Assembly (NCBI GenBank): GCA_035650355.1
Contig: DASRHT010000101.1
Coordinates: forward strand, 141,994 to 205,993
Length of the DNA: 64,000 nt
Source: DASRHT01 sp035650355
Lineage (GTDB): Bacteria > Chloroflexota > Ktedonobacteria > Ktedonobacterales > Ktedonobacteraceae
Reading direction: 5' to 3'
Shown: piece after piece, positions 15,133 through 23,473 of the stretch
Layout of the letters: each line of letters starts with the position of its first letter
Position numbering within the stretch: position 1 is the first letter of the stretch
Made by a program: the position numbers and the translations under genes
The notes under the pieces: model-generated
Databases searched by the model: none
Seen by the model: only the letters and a program-made list of their open reading frames with translations
Told to the model about the DNA's origin: nothing

Positions 15133-16005
15133 CTATATTTTGAGGTATTGACTCGTTCCCGCTCCTGGCTTAATGTGCGCATATTTCGTAGTGGTCACAA
15201 GTGAAGCATGACCAAGAGACTCTTTGACGACGTGAACGGGCGCACCGTTATCGAGAGCGTGTGATGCGTTGGAGTGCCGTAACCAGTGTGGGGACACATC
15301 GCCACTAATACCAGCGTTCCGAGCGGCGTCAAGGACAATACGTTCGACCTGTCTCGTATCCATTGGGAGCGTACCCCCCTTGCTTTTGCGGGACTGGAAC
15401 ACATAGCGATCTTTCCCCAGGTAGCGCCCGTCTAGCTCATTCAATTCGGTGTACATCTCCTGGCTAATGGGAACATACCGTTGCTTTTCCCCCTTGCCCC
15501 AAACGGATATTACCGCGCTATCCCCCACGTCCCGTATATCCTCCCATTTAAGCCCGACAACTTCTGAGACGCGCAAGCCAGCATGATACAGCAGGCGTAG
15601 CAAAGCGTGGTCTCTCCTGCTGCTCACTCTGTCAATCAGGCGTATCACTTCGGTTTCTGTCAATATTCTCTGTGCAAGCTCACTACGTACTTTCGGCGGC
15701 TTTAGTCCTTTACCGATGTTAATGTCTGTATACCTCAGTTCCGAAGTGAACGAATACAGGGACTTGATAGCATTCGTTGCATAGGCAATAGTACCAGCTT
15801 CACCCGTGAGGCTACTAATATACTCCTGCACATCAAACAGCGTGATAGAGCGGAGCGTCTTACCAACACGGCTAAGCAGGTCGAAAGCAACGCGCCTATA
15901 GCCCTTCTGTGTATGCTTGCTTTTGCCAAACAACCAAGCGGAGATGACCTGTACATCCTGCTCGTCTCGCTTCTGTACTGGTATGAGTGCGTTTTGTTCA
16001 TCCAT
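15133..16005 (-). CDS. Tyrosine recombinase (XerC/D-like)
   Basis: A 290-residue phage-integrase-family recombinase with an N-terminal SAM-like core-binding domain (about 15-100). All catalytic residues are present: Arg145 (GLRVSE), Lys172 (GKGEKQRYVPI), His240 and Arg243 (HWLRHS), His266 (LGHAS) and Tyr275 (TTKYAHI). It is the second recombinase of the element and lies away from both ends, so it is more likely to resolve multimers or act on another site than to integrate the element. Start ATG with AAGGAG 6 bp ahead. A promoter and a 32-bp interrupted palindrome lie directly upstream. Confidence 0.95.
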   Translation of the reverse strand: MDEQNALIPVQKRDEQDVQVISAWLFGKSKHTQKGYRRVAFDLLSRVGKTLRSITLFDVQEYISSLTGEAGTIAYATNAIKSLYSFTSELRYTDINIGKGLKPPKVRSELAQRILTETEVIRLIDRVSSRRDHALLRLLYHAGLRVSEVVGLKWEDIRDVGDSAVISVWGKGEKQRYVPISQEMYTELNELDGRYLGKDRYVFQSRKSKGGTLPMDTRQVERIVLDAARNAGISGDVSPHWLRHSNASHALDNGAPVHVVKESLGHASLVTTTKYAHIKPGAGTSQYLKI

Positions 16006-16020
16006 ATACTTCTCCTTTTT

Positions 16021-16084
16021 GAATGTCCCATTAGTACCCTAATCCGACATTCGAGATCATACCATGCACTTCTACTGTTGTCAA
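16021..16084 (-). promoter_or_regulatory. Promoter and palindromic operator of the tyrosine recombinase
   Basis: Minus strand TTGACA (16084-16079), exactly 17 bp, TATGAT (16061-16056). Between the -10 box and the start codon lies an interrupted palindrome (16021-16052): outer arms GAATGTC / GACATTC and inner arms ATTAG / CTAAT. The position suggests a repressor site, or a leader hairpin, controlling this gene. The further gene-free stretch to 16474 shows no other feature that I can name beyond repeated 15-bp words (16171-16185 and 16447-16461). Confidence 0.7.
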
Positions 16085-16170
16085 CCCCTCCTGGTGACTT
16101 GACCTGATAACGACCGGCTAACACTTGATACCAGCTAGGCTTATACCCGTTTGTATGTAGAATGAGCACG

Positions 16171-16461
16171 CACCCGATTAACATGAGGCATGTGGGGGAT
16201 AGCGCGGCTTATTGTAGAGTTTACCCGCGTCTTGCTCTAAGGTGTGCGTCAAGTCCCATCAACCGGCTCCACAGGCGGCACGGGCAGGTAGGCACCCTTC
16301 GGGATGCGCTAAGACAAGCAGACGGTCATTCGAGGGACCTGTCTCTAAGTGCAACGCTATCTCTGAAATGTTATTGCTGAGTTTATCAGCCCGCGCTACT
16401 GGACTAGACCAGACTAGACACCACGCCCATTCCCCCTAACCACCCCCATGTTAATCGGGCG
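16171..16461. repeat. CATGTTAATCGGG(C/T)G word, inverted pair
   Basis: CACCCGATTAACATG at 16171-16185 and its complement-like CATGTTAATCGGGCG at 16447-16461. A third copy, CATGTTAATCGGGTCG, lies at 20193-20208 near the right end of the element, and weaker versions at about 14863 and 18024. The span given covers the inverted pair. All copies are in the gene-free parts of the element, so they may be binding sites of an element-encoded protein. Confidence 0.6.
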
Positions 16462-16474
16462 CTGTGTGTTGGTA

Positions 16475-16696
16475 CTAGCGGATTGGGCAGACTTCCTGGT
16501 AATGCTCTGTACAGTCTTGACAACGGGGGAGAGTGCATGCGGGACAAGGAACCAATACGGCTCTATCTTCGGTCGTGACGCTTGGCAGGCCGCGATAGCC
16601 ACAATGCAAGCAAGCAGAATAGTCCCGAGGGAGTCCTTTTGTCGCGTTTATGTTGGCATCGTGGCGCATAGCAAGCTGATAAAATTTGTCAGTCAT
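16475..16696 (-). CDS. Small zinc-ribbon-like protein
   Basis: A 73-residue protein with CLHCGYRG, CPAC and CQDC pairs followed by a last Cys (EVCPIR), which suggests one or two zinc sites. Its ATG overlaps the end of the upstream gene by 8 bp, with GAGAGG ahead. No family recognised. It probably binds nucleic acid or protein as part of the element's own functions. Confidence 0.7.
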   Translation of the reverse strand: MTDKFYQLAMRHDANINATKGLPRDYSACLHCGYRGLPSVTTEDRAVLVPCPACTLPRCQDCTEHYQEVCPIR

Positions 16697-17141
16697 TGCC
16701 TACGCCTCTCACAATAGACGCTTGATGATTGGTCTGTAGGTTGCCAGCGTCGAGAGAACCGGCTATACTCTCAAGCATACGCTGTTTGCATGCGGAATGA
16801 GCGGCGTAGGTTGTACCGCCTATGTCGATGGTGGTACCGTTCATTACCTGCTGATTGCAAACTACACAAGGCTTGTTGATGAGGTACGTAGGCTCCGCAG
16901 GCTCATTTACACCGCCGTACTGTCTGATTGGGTCATTCGGGTCCTTCGCGTTCGCATAGGTGACAAGCTCGTTAATCTCGTCCTGTAATGAGGCTCCGCA
17001 GCTTGCATGAGCACACGCGGTTAAGCCAGCACCAGCTTTAACGGTAATGGCGTGGTGCATGCTATCAATATCGTTACCGCATATAAAACACGATCTATGT
17101 ACATATTGCTCAAATGGTAAGTATCTGCTGTTATTGCTCAT
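16689..17141 (-). CDS. Protein with two CxxC...HxxC zinc-finger-like units
   Basis: 150 residues with an internal duplication: CFICGNDIDSMHH ... CAHASC (about 18-49) and CVVCNQQVMNG ... AAHSAC (about 92-118). Each could bind one zinc as CxxC plus H/C-xx-C. A helical linker (LQDEINELVTYANAKD) lies between. The start ATG overlaps the TAA of the upstream gene (TAATG), so translation is probably coupled. Role unknown. Confidence 0.72.
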   Translation of the reverse strand: MSNNSRYLPFEQYVHRSCFICGNDIDSMHHAITVKAGAGLTACAHASCGASLQDEINELVTYANAKDPNDPIRQYGGVNEPAEPTYLINKPCVVCNQQVMNGTTIDIGGTTYAAHSACKQRMLESIAGSLDAGNLQTNHQASIVRGVGND

Positions 17142-17671
17142 TATTCGAATACCTCAACTTTGGGGGGTTGTGCAGCGACATAGGGCCTATGTTTTGCTGC
17201 ATGCGCCCGTATTTCTCTATCTTCTTGCTTAATTTGTGCGTGCATTTCGAGCTTATCAACGTTCTTGGGAATGTACGCACCGTTTGATAATCCTCTCTCA
17301 TGCAAGCCGCGCCATCCCTCATGGTCGAATATCTCTCCCTTGATAAGCTGATGGATGACTTTGACGGATAGGCGATGCTTTTTTGCTACCTCCGATACTT
17401 GGCTCTCAGTAAAGTAGACTTGAAGGACCGGACGGTACTCCCCTACTTCCTTACCTCCCGCGTCTGTATATACGAAGGTTTCGCCCAGTGTGAGTCCGTA
17501 TCGTGGTTGATTGGCTTCGAGCGCGGCCCTATGCGCGGCTAATTTCTTGTCCTGGTAGTTGAGCAACTCATCACGCCATTCCGCGAAAACTTCCCCCGCC
17601 GATTTCGCGGGATTTTCGTACGCCATATCGACCAGACGGTTTAAGGCCGCTTCTCTATACATTCGATACAT
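17141..17671 (-). CDS. Element protein with possible helix-turn-helix
   Basis: 176 residues, soluble. A helical N-terminal part (about 1-55), a beta-rich middle (YGLTLGETFVYTDAGG) and a segment ESQVSEVAKKHRLSVKVIHQLIKG (about 100-124, written here in part as SQVSEVAKKHRLS + VKVIHQLIKG) could form a helix-turn-helix. The ATG at 17671 follows AGAGGA. It is first of three overlapping genes (17671 to 16475) and lies next to the GTTC repeat array, so it may bind there. No family recognised. Confidence 0.7.
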   Translation of the reverse strand: MYRMYREAALNRLVDMAYENPAKSAGEVFAEWRDELLNYQDKKLAAHRAALEANQPRYGLTLGETFVYTDAGGKEVGEYRPVLQVYFTESQVSEVAKKHRLSVKVIHQLIKGEIFDHEGWRGLHERGLSNGAYIPKNVDKLEMHAQIKQEDREIRAHAAKHRPYVAAQPPKVEVFE

Positions 17672-17675
17672 TGTT

Positions 17676-17965
17676 GCTGTTCCTCTTTCTTAGTTTCGTT
17701 GTTCATTGTTCACTGTTCCCTTGAATTGTTCACTATTCCGGTACTGTTCCTTGTTCTATGTGTTCCGGTACAGTGCCCGCTTGTTCATGAACACTGTTCC
17801 CATAGGGTTCCAGTGTTCCGCGTGTGTTCACAGGGAACATATTTCGACTATCAAAGCGTGTTCCTCCCATCAATACCACCCCGCCCCTAGACACGTTTCG
17901 TACTGTGTTCCCTGGTAACTGTTCCCTGTTCCAATTGTTCCTGTGTTCCTTGACAATGTTCACTC
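17676..17965. other. GTTC[C/A] iteron-like array, possible replication origin
   Basis: About 20 copies of (T)GTTCC or (T)GTTCA in one orientation within 290 bp, at uneven 7-25-bp spacing. Examples are GTTCATTGTTCACTGTTCCC at 17701-17720 and GTTCCCTGTTCCAATTGTTC at 17931-17940 and neighbours. It lies between the helicase gene and the 176-residue gene, and no gene fits here. Clustered direct repeats beside a P4/D5-type helicase are typical of origins of satellite elements and plasmids. Whether the helicase or a neighbour binds them is not shown by the sequence. Confidence 0.6.
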
Positions 17966-18185
17966 TGCACATATTGTTTGTATCTCTGTTTATGTTAAGA
18001 AAACACACCCGTCTAACAAAGGGCGTGGCCCCTTTTAATCGGGTGCTTTTTCTAGTAGCAAAAACATAAAAACACATATCAGTGTTATAAGACACAAGAC
18101 ACAATAAGACACAAAAAACCTAGAAAGTCCCTAAGAAGCTCCATAGGGAAAAGGTGAAAAGTTGTGTCTCAATCTGTCTTGTGTC

Positions 18186-19625
18186 TTATGGGTCAAGCAA
18201 CCCTATCCCAAAGTACCCGCGCACCTGGAACGGCCCGCTATCGGGCGCGTTAGCATCTAGCAGGTCTTTCTTTTCCTCAACATACTTCTTACCACTTCGA
18301 TACCCACGTTTCGTAAGGGAGAGACCTAGTTCTCTCTGCTTTTTTGGTTCAACCCCATTTCCTTTACACCATTTTTCATACGATTGGTACAATGCTGAAG
18401 ACGGGGTAAAGCCGCCAGAAACCTCTAGCGTCTCCTCACTCAACCATACCGCGATATTGTCAAGCACGTCCCTGTGTTCTTTCGTGGCAAGATTGACACG
18501 TTCCGGTATCTGCAACCGTCCTGATGTATACCATTTGATCGCACCCTCAACGGCCCATTTCAGGATGCCGCGTTGCACCTCTGGACTCTTGAGACGTGCC
18601 TTGAGTGTTGTATCTTCGCTCCCCGCGTGGCTGTTTGGGAACGTCACAACGAGCACGCGGTACCACAACGCATCGTCTTCAGGGTCGCCCATGACCGGAT
18701 GATTGCTTGATAGCCATACGGTATACTGTGGACGATATGAGAAGCGATCTTTATGCTTGAATGCTGCACTTATCCAGTTTCCGCCCGTAAGCTGCTTAAT
18801 CTTGCCTGGATTAAGTGATTGGTATTTATTGGACTCGCTCGCGAAGACTAAGCGGGATGGCTTCATATCAGCAAGGTCAAAGTTTTGATCGCTCGCGTCT
18901 CTTTTTGCTGTGAATGTGTTAAAGTCTACCTCCATTGAGACAGGACGTGGAATAAGCTCTAGTAGTGACTCAGAAAATGTGCCCTTGCCTGATCGCGTGG
19001 GACCATAGACATAGAATAGCCGCTCCTCTTGCGTGCGACCTGTTAGCGAATACCCTATAGCTTGCTGCAAAAAGTCTATTAGGGTAGTGTCAACCTGTTC
19101 CCCACGCGGTGTAACAGCATCTTTTATAAACGCTTCCCATTCCGAACCATCCGCCGTAGGGTCATAATCAACAGCCAAAGCATAAGTAAAACGCTGTGAG
19201 GGGACATGGGGTATAAGCTCTCCTGTTCGCAGGTTGATCACCCCATTATCCGCGTTGAGCAGGTCGGGGTCGCTGTCAAAGTCGTCAGTCGTCGCAATCA
19301 GGCGCGACTGTAAGATGTGTTGCATACCTTGTATTCGATAGGCATTCCGTTTGGATACGTCAACAACTCTGTCCTGTTTACACCTGATCGCTTCTTGCCC
19401 ACGTTGTATGAGCGTGTCCTCTATGGCGCTGGTCATAGCCGCGTCGTCCCGCTCCCAACACCGCCCGTTCCAGTGTAACCAACCAAATGCAGGAACGTAC
19501 AAAAACTCATCCCCGTGTAGCAGCACAAAGGCGTCAGCGTTACCGCCATCATCGGCGCTAAAATCCATTAATTCTGAGCACCCTGTTATAGTGGTCAAGA
19601 TGCTATTTTGTATTTTTGTGCTCAA
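18186..19625 (-). CDS. D5/P4-type SF3 helicase (replication protein)
   Basis: 479 residues from the TTG at 19625, which has AGGAG 8 bp ahead (the frame extends to 19649). The N-terminal part matches the D5_N region found before the helicase of phage/plasmid primases (WLHWNGRCWERDD; DPDLLNADNGVINLRTGEL). The helicase core has Walker A GPTRSGKGT, Walker B-type RLVFASESNK and the WLSSNHP sensor motif. No archaeo-eukaryotic primase or zinc-finger domain precedes it, so priming must come from elsewhere. It should unwind the origin and let the element replicate by itself. Confidence 0.92.
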   Translation of the reverse strand: MSTKIQNSILTTITGCSELMDFSADDGGNADAFVLLHGDEFLYVPAFGWLHWNGRCWERDDAAMTSAIEDTLIQRGQEAIRCKQDRVVDVSKRNAYRIQGMQHILQSRLIATTDDFDSDPDLLNADNGVINLRTGELIPHVPSQRFTYALAVDYDPTADGSEWEAFIKDAVTPRGEQVDTTLIDFLQQAIGYSLTGRTQEERLFYVYGPTRSGKGTFSESLLELIPRPVSMEVDFNTFTAKRDASDQNFDLADMKPSRLVFASESNKYQSLNPGKIKQLTGGNWISAAFKHKDRFSYRPQYTVWLSSNHPVMGDPEDDALWYRVLVVTFPNSHAGSEDTTLKARLKSPEVQRGILKWAVEGAIKWYTSGRLQIPERVNLATKEHRDVLDNIAVWLSEETLEVSGGFTPSSALYQSYEKWCKGNGVEPKKQRELGLSLTKRGYRSGKKYVEEKKDLLDANAPDSGPFQVRGYFGIGLLDP

Positions 19626-19673
19626 TTCCTTTTCTCCTGTTGTACCCAAATGTTTGCGTATTCGGGATACTAG

Positions 19674-19886
19674 TTAGTCGCGTCCCCCACGACGAATATA
19701 TGCCCGACGCGGGTTATACGCTTCAAGTAAGTACAGTTCTACTAACAAAGATTTACCAACGCGTTTTGTAGGTATATCGTGTCTGCGGAGCCATTGATAC
19801 AGAGTCCCCGTTTTTGTCCGCTTCAATTGAGCAGCTTTGTAGACGGTGACATAGCTACCAATTATCTCTAGTTTTTCGTCCGTCAT
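19674..19886 (-). CDS. Excisionase-like HTH protein
   Basis: 70 residues from the ATG at 19886 (GGGGGTG 9 bp upstream; the frame extends to a TTG at 19907). A winged helix-turn-helix of the excisionase/MerR kind: VTVYKAAQLKRTKTGTLYQW + LRRHDIPTKRVGKSLLVELY. It lies first in the leftward gene set near the right end. It is a candidate recombination directionality factor for the integrase, or a regulator of the helicase gene. The following stretch 19887-20333 has no gene. Confidence 0.75.
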   Translation of the reverse strand: MTDEKLEIIGSYVTVYKAAQLKRTKTGTLYQWLRRHDIPTKRVGKSLLVELYLLEAYNPRRAYIRRGGRD

Positions 19887-20333
19887 AAGCACAATGCACC
19901 CCCGCAATTTAAAGAATGTTCATACAATCAGGTTTAAAATAAACGGATAGATACCGGAGCGCAAACACGTATCTATCCGCTAGGAGAAAAAGAGCCAGTA
20001 ACACAAAACCCGAGGAAGAGTAGGGAGTATTCAAATTATCATCTATACTAAGTATACCTGAAATTGAACCCGATTTTACACTTATCCCTACAAATATAAA
20101 CAACCCTTTTTATCCGGTAATTCCCGCCCTCCTTCGCTGCCGTATAGACGAGCTTATGGGGAGCGTGAGGGAGGGGGCGGGTATAGGCCGCGCATGTTAA
20201 TCGGGTCGTGCTACTCAAAATAAAAACAGACACATACCTGATAGATACGTGTCTGTCTGGTCTGTCTGGTCATGCTGCAAGGATAACACGTAGCTCAGAT
20301 AGGAAATACCGATAGTCAACAATTTTACTAGGA

Positions 20334-20341
20334 TACGCCCG
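20334..20341. other. attR core, right junction of the integrated element
   Basis: TACGCCCG, identical to 11316-11323. To the right the sequence continues GAGCGGCAGGGG and reads in the narK frame as PERQG. To the left, AGGA and upstream bases belong to the element and encode, on the minus strand, the predicted 21-codon extension of the integrase in the circular form. Confidence 0.85.
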
Positions 20342-21153
20342 AGCGGCAGGGGCTGGTGGTGGGGATCTTTGGGATGGGCAATATTGGCACCGCGATCAGC
20401 GCTCGTTTTGCCCCGCAAATTGCTCAGGCCACGGGGAACTGGCAATCGGTATTTTTCATCTTTGCCGCTACTGTCTTAGTAATGGCTATTGCTTTTTATC
20501 TGCTAGCGGGAGAGGAGTCTCGTTCAACCGGTCCTGCGAAGACCATAGGCCAGCAACTGGCGCTGCTGAGGCGAGAGCGCCTGGCATGGCTGTTCAGCCT
20601 CTTCTACTTTGTAACCTTTGGCGGCTTTGTCGCCTTTAGCCTCTATCTACCTAAATTGCTGGTTGATAACTTTGGTCTGGGTAAACTGGATGCTGGCAAT
20701 CGGGCCGCAGGTTTCGTCGTCCTGGCGACGCTGGCGCGCCCTCTGGGAGGCTGGCTTGCTGATAGGATCGGGGGAGCGAATGTCCTCTACGCTGTCTTTG
20801 CGATCACGCCAGTGATGGCGCTCATCCTGGCCTTTCAGCCCGGTATAATTCTTTTAACCTTCTGTTTCCTGGTCCTTGCGGCATTCCTGGGCAATGGGGC
20901 CGTCTTCAAGCTGGTCCCGCAGCATTTTGCCAAAGAGGCCGGGACGGTCACCGGCCTGGTTGGGGCTGCCGGTGGGCTGGGAGGGTTTTTCCCGCCGATT
21001 GTCATGGGCATTGTCAAGACAACGCTGGGCAGCTATGCGCTGGGCTACGTTCTGCTGGCTGCCGTGGCAGCGGGTTGTCTGGTCGTGGCGTTACTGGTGC
21101 TGAGGCCAGCACGCAGCAGCGCAGAATCGGTTGTGCGTCGGCGGGAAGTGTAG
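20338..21153 (+). pseudogene. narK: narK-type nitrate/nitrite MFS transporter, 3' part
   Basis: 271 codons continuing the transporter after the insertion: PERQGLVVGIFGMGNIGTAI, then about seven membrane helices and the second MFS loop motif ARPLGGWLADRIGGANVL. The GNIGTA and GGLGGFFPP glycine-rich motifs are NarK-type signatures. It has no start of its own at the junction (a GTG/ATG at 20356-20386 could initiate, but would give a half transporter). The frame is otherwise clean, which suggests that the insertion is recent or excision still occurs. No gene follows until 21579, and the 425-bp gap shows no feature that I can support. Confidence 0.92.
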
Positions 21154-21578
21154 CCTGGTTATACAGGCCAAATAGGGGTGATTGTTACCTTTTCAGGTGC
21201 CAAACGTCCCTCAATTCAAGATCAATGTGACACATATCAATATAATGCATGATAGTGCATGCTCAAGTAATGGAGTCGTTACTTTTTAAGCTTTCCGATA
21301 ATCACGCAAAAGCTATAGCTGGAGGCCCTGACGCGCTGAGCTAGCTCAGCTCTAGATGCTCTCATCCAGGCTCTTATTTGTCGATCTGTGCAGTCTGTAA
21401 CATCCGTAATGACTATAGCGTGTAGTAGGCGTTATAATGATAGATAAATAGAATGCGATGAAGGATGGAGAGGTTTCCGGTACATCTCATATCGTTGCTG
21501 AACGGGCGAAGAATAGCAATATAGCTGTCAGGTGATAGAGAAAAGCACATTTTTCTATGCAGATAAGGAATATTAGAC

Positions 21579-23393
21579 GTGAGATGGTACAAAATCTTCA
21601 ACGGTCATAATGCCTATCAGGAACAAATGGGATATAGCAGGTCGAACGGGCTTTTTAAGTATTTCCCCTTTGTTCCTCTATTTATGGTGTTATGTTCTGT
21701 GATCCTGGTTGGAGTGATTATGCCCTTACGAGGGTTCCTTTTTTTTCAAGTTTTTCCGGGGACGTTGCTTGGCTCCCGTTTGCTGGGGTTGACGCGTAGA
21801 CTCTTTCCAAACGTCGCCGTAGTGCCGCCAGTTCATAATCATCTACCGGTGCCAATGGACACATTCTGGACTGCTCGCAAAGAAGTAATCCTGCTTTTTG
21901 CCGCTTTTGTGATGCTCTGTGTATTTTATGTACTGGCCGTGCGTATATTGCCAAAGTACATTACCGCGCGCTACATTTTCCTCTCAACGCTCCTATTAGG
22001 AGTGGTCTATGTATTTCTCCCCATTGTCACCTCCCAGGACATTTTCTCCTATGTTGGCTACGCCAGGCTGGGATTGGTTTACCATCTGAATCCATTGACA
22101 GCGGTGCCTGCGGCCATCCCCAATGATCCCGTCTATCCCTACATTTTCTGGGTGAATCAACCCTCGGCCTACGGACCTGTCTGGGCAATTATAACGGAGT
22201 TTTTGCAGTGGATAACCCTTACTCTGGGTCTGAAAAGCATTATTGGCATGATTTTGCCACTGCGCCTGTTCGGATTGTTGACGCATCTTGGTTCCACCTG
22301 GCTGATCTGGTCCATTAGCGGGCGTTTGCAGGTGTACAATGAGGCGATCTCGTGGCGTCGGCGATTGATGGGCACGCTGGCCTTTGGCTGGAATCCGCTC
22401 TTGCTCTATGAGGCGTGTTCTAATGCACATAATGATGGCGTTGTGCTTTTTTTCATCCTGCTTGCCATCTGGTCGCTGTTGCCAGGAAGGCGCGGGGGGA
22501 CGTACAATTATCTGCTGGCCGCAATGTTTCTTGTGCTGGCTGCCTGTATCAAGATAACGTTTGTGCTCCTCTTTCCTGGTCTGCTGCTCTATATATGGGC
22601 GCAGCAGCCACGGCGCTGGCATAGTATCGTCCTGTCTGTTCTGCTATACATCGGCGCATTCATCGTTCTCTATGCTCCCTTCTGGCAGGGTGGTGCAGTG
22701 CTCCATGTGCTGAGCATTAATCCTGGCGTCACGCGTGCGATCAACAGCCTGTATGACACCCTGGTGCATCTTGATGTCAGTTTGAAGGGCAAACAGTTTC
22801 TTGTGACCTCTTCCGATGTTGGCACGCATACGGAGATCTTGTCGCATCAGATAAGCATGGTGCTCTTTATCATCGTCTATGCAGCCGTATGTCTCGGCGC
22901 ACTCACTGGGCGCTGGAGGTTGCGCTCGCTGCCGTCGCTCATCCGCTGGATGGCGCTGACCTGGCTGCTCTACTGCCTGATCGGTTCTCCCTGGTTCTGG
23001 TCCTGGTATCTGGTTGCCTTCCTGGGGCTGGCCACCCTTATCATCGCGATAAGCACGGAGGAGCAGCCGGTGCTGGGTATTATCCAGGTGCCCTTAGCGT
23101 TGTCGCTGTTCACGTTCAGTATGCTAACCCTCTACTGCTTCGCGACCTGGGCCGGGCGTAGTTATATCCCTTTCCCACGGCTGGCATACTTCCAATGGGC
23201 CTATTTCCGAGGCATCTGGGCCTGGTTCTTCCTCATACCCGCGATCCATAGAGAATCGCTGATGAAACTTTTCCGCTGGAGAAGCAAGGTATTCTCGCTC
23301 AATGAGAGATGGGTATCAGGGGTGGTGCCCGCGGGGGAATCCTCCGAAATAGTGAGCACTACTACCAGATCTGTTAGCCCAAAAAGCAGCTAA
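21579..23393 (+). CDS. GT-C polyprenol-phosphate-mannose-dependent mannosyltransferase-like protein
   Basis: A 604-residue integral membrane protein with about 12-13 spans, in the style of MptA/MptB-type alpha-mannosyltransferases. The first large extracytoplasmic loop holds SQDIFSYVGYARLG and QPSAYGPVW, which match the conserved acidic and YGP motifs of this GT-C group. It should transfer sugar from a lipid-phosphate donor on the outer face of the membrane. The frame starts at GTG 21579 with AAGGA 9 bp upstream; ATG at 21627 is an alternative. It stands alone, with a terminator directly downstream. Confidence 0.8.
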   Translation: MRWYKIFNGHNAYQEQMGYSRSNGLFKYFPFVPLFMVLCSVILVGVIMPLRGFLFFQVFPGTLLGSRLLGLTRRLFPNVAVVPPVHNHLPVPMDTFWTARKEVILLFAAFVMLCVFYVLAVRILPKYITARYIFLSTLLLGVVYVFLPIVTSQDIFSYVGYARLGLVYHLNPLTAVPAAIPNDPVYPYIFWVNQPSAYGPVWAIITEFLQWITLTLGLKSIIGMILPLRLFGLLTHLGSTWLIWSISGRLQVYNEAISWRRRLMGTLAFGWNPLLLYEACSNAHNDGVVLFFILLAIWSLLPGRRGGTYNYLLAAMFLVLAACIKITFVLLFPGLLLYIWAQQPRRWHSIVLSVLLYIGAFIVLYAPFWQGGAVLHVLSINPGVTRAINSLYDTLVHLDVSLKGKQFLVTSSDVGTHTEILSHQISMVLFIIVYAAVCLGALTGRWRLRSLPSLIRWMALTWLLYCLIGSPWFWSWYLVAFLGLATLIIAISTEEQPVLGIIQVPLALSLFTFSMLTLYCFATWAGRSYIPFPRLAYFQWAYFRGIWAWFFLIPAIHRESLMKLFRWRSKVFSLNERWVSGVVPAGESSEIVSTTTRSVSPKSS

Positions 23394-23407
23394 CGCAGCG
23401 TAAGGCG

Positions 23408-23455
23408 AGAGGACCGGGATGTATTGTGGATGCCGGTCCTCTTTATTATTTATAT
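23408..23455. terminator. Bidirectional terminator between convergent genes
   Basis: Perfect 10-bp stem AGAGGACCGG (23408-23417) / CCGGTCCTCT (23433-23442) followed by TTATTATTTAT on the plus strand. It ends the GT-C gene and faces sat from the other side. Confidence 0.8.
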
Positions 23456-23473
23456 GTATATTTACAGGAATTC

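Larger units (their letters stand above)
11316..20341. mobile_element. 9.02-kb integrated element in narK (serine-integrase type)
   Basis: Bounded by the core TACGCCCG at both ends. Removing it restores narK in frame. Contents from left: serine integrase, three small paralogous genes, XRE regulator (divergent), tyrosine recombinase, two zinc-ribbon-like proteins, a 176-residue protein, GTTC iteron-like array, D5/P4-type helicase, excisionase-like protein. There are no virion, packaging, relaxase or conjugation genes, so it looks like a satellite-type or plasmid-like integrative element that borrows its transfer. All genes but the XRE regulator point towards the left end. Base composition is lower in G+C than the flanking genes. 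Confidence 0.9.

Noticed and set aside
16183..16440. A structured RNA or tRNA in the element's noncoding stretch
   Set aside because: No cloverleaf, T-loop GTTCRA or CCA-like end could be traced.
20356..21153. An independent MFS transporter gene
   Set aside because: Its first codons continue the frame of the 5' fragment exactly, so it is the second half of one interrupted gene.
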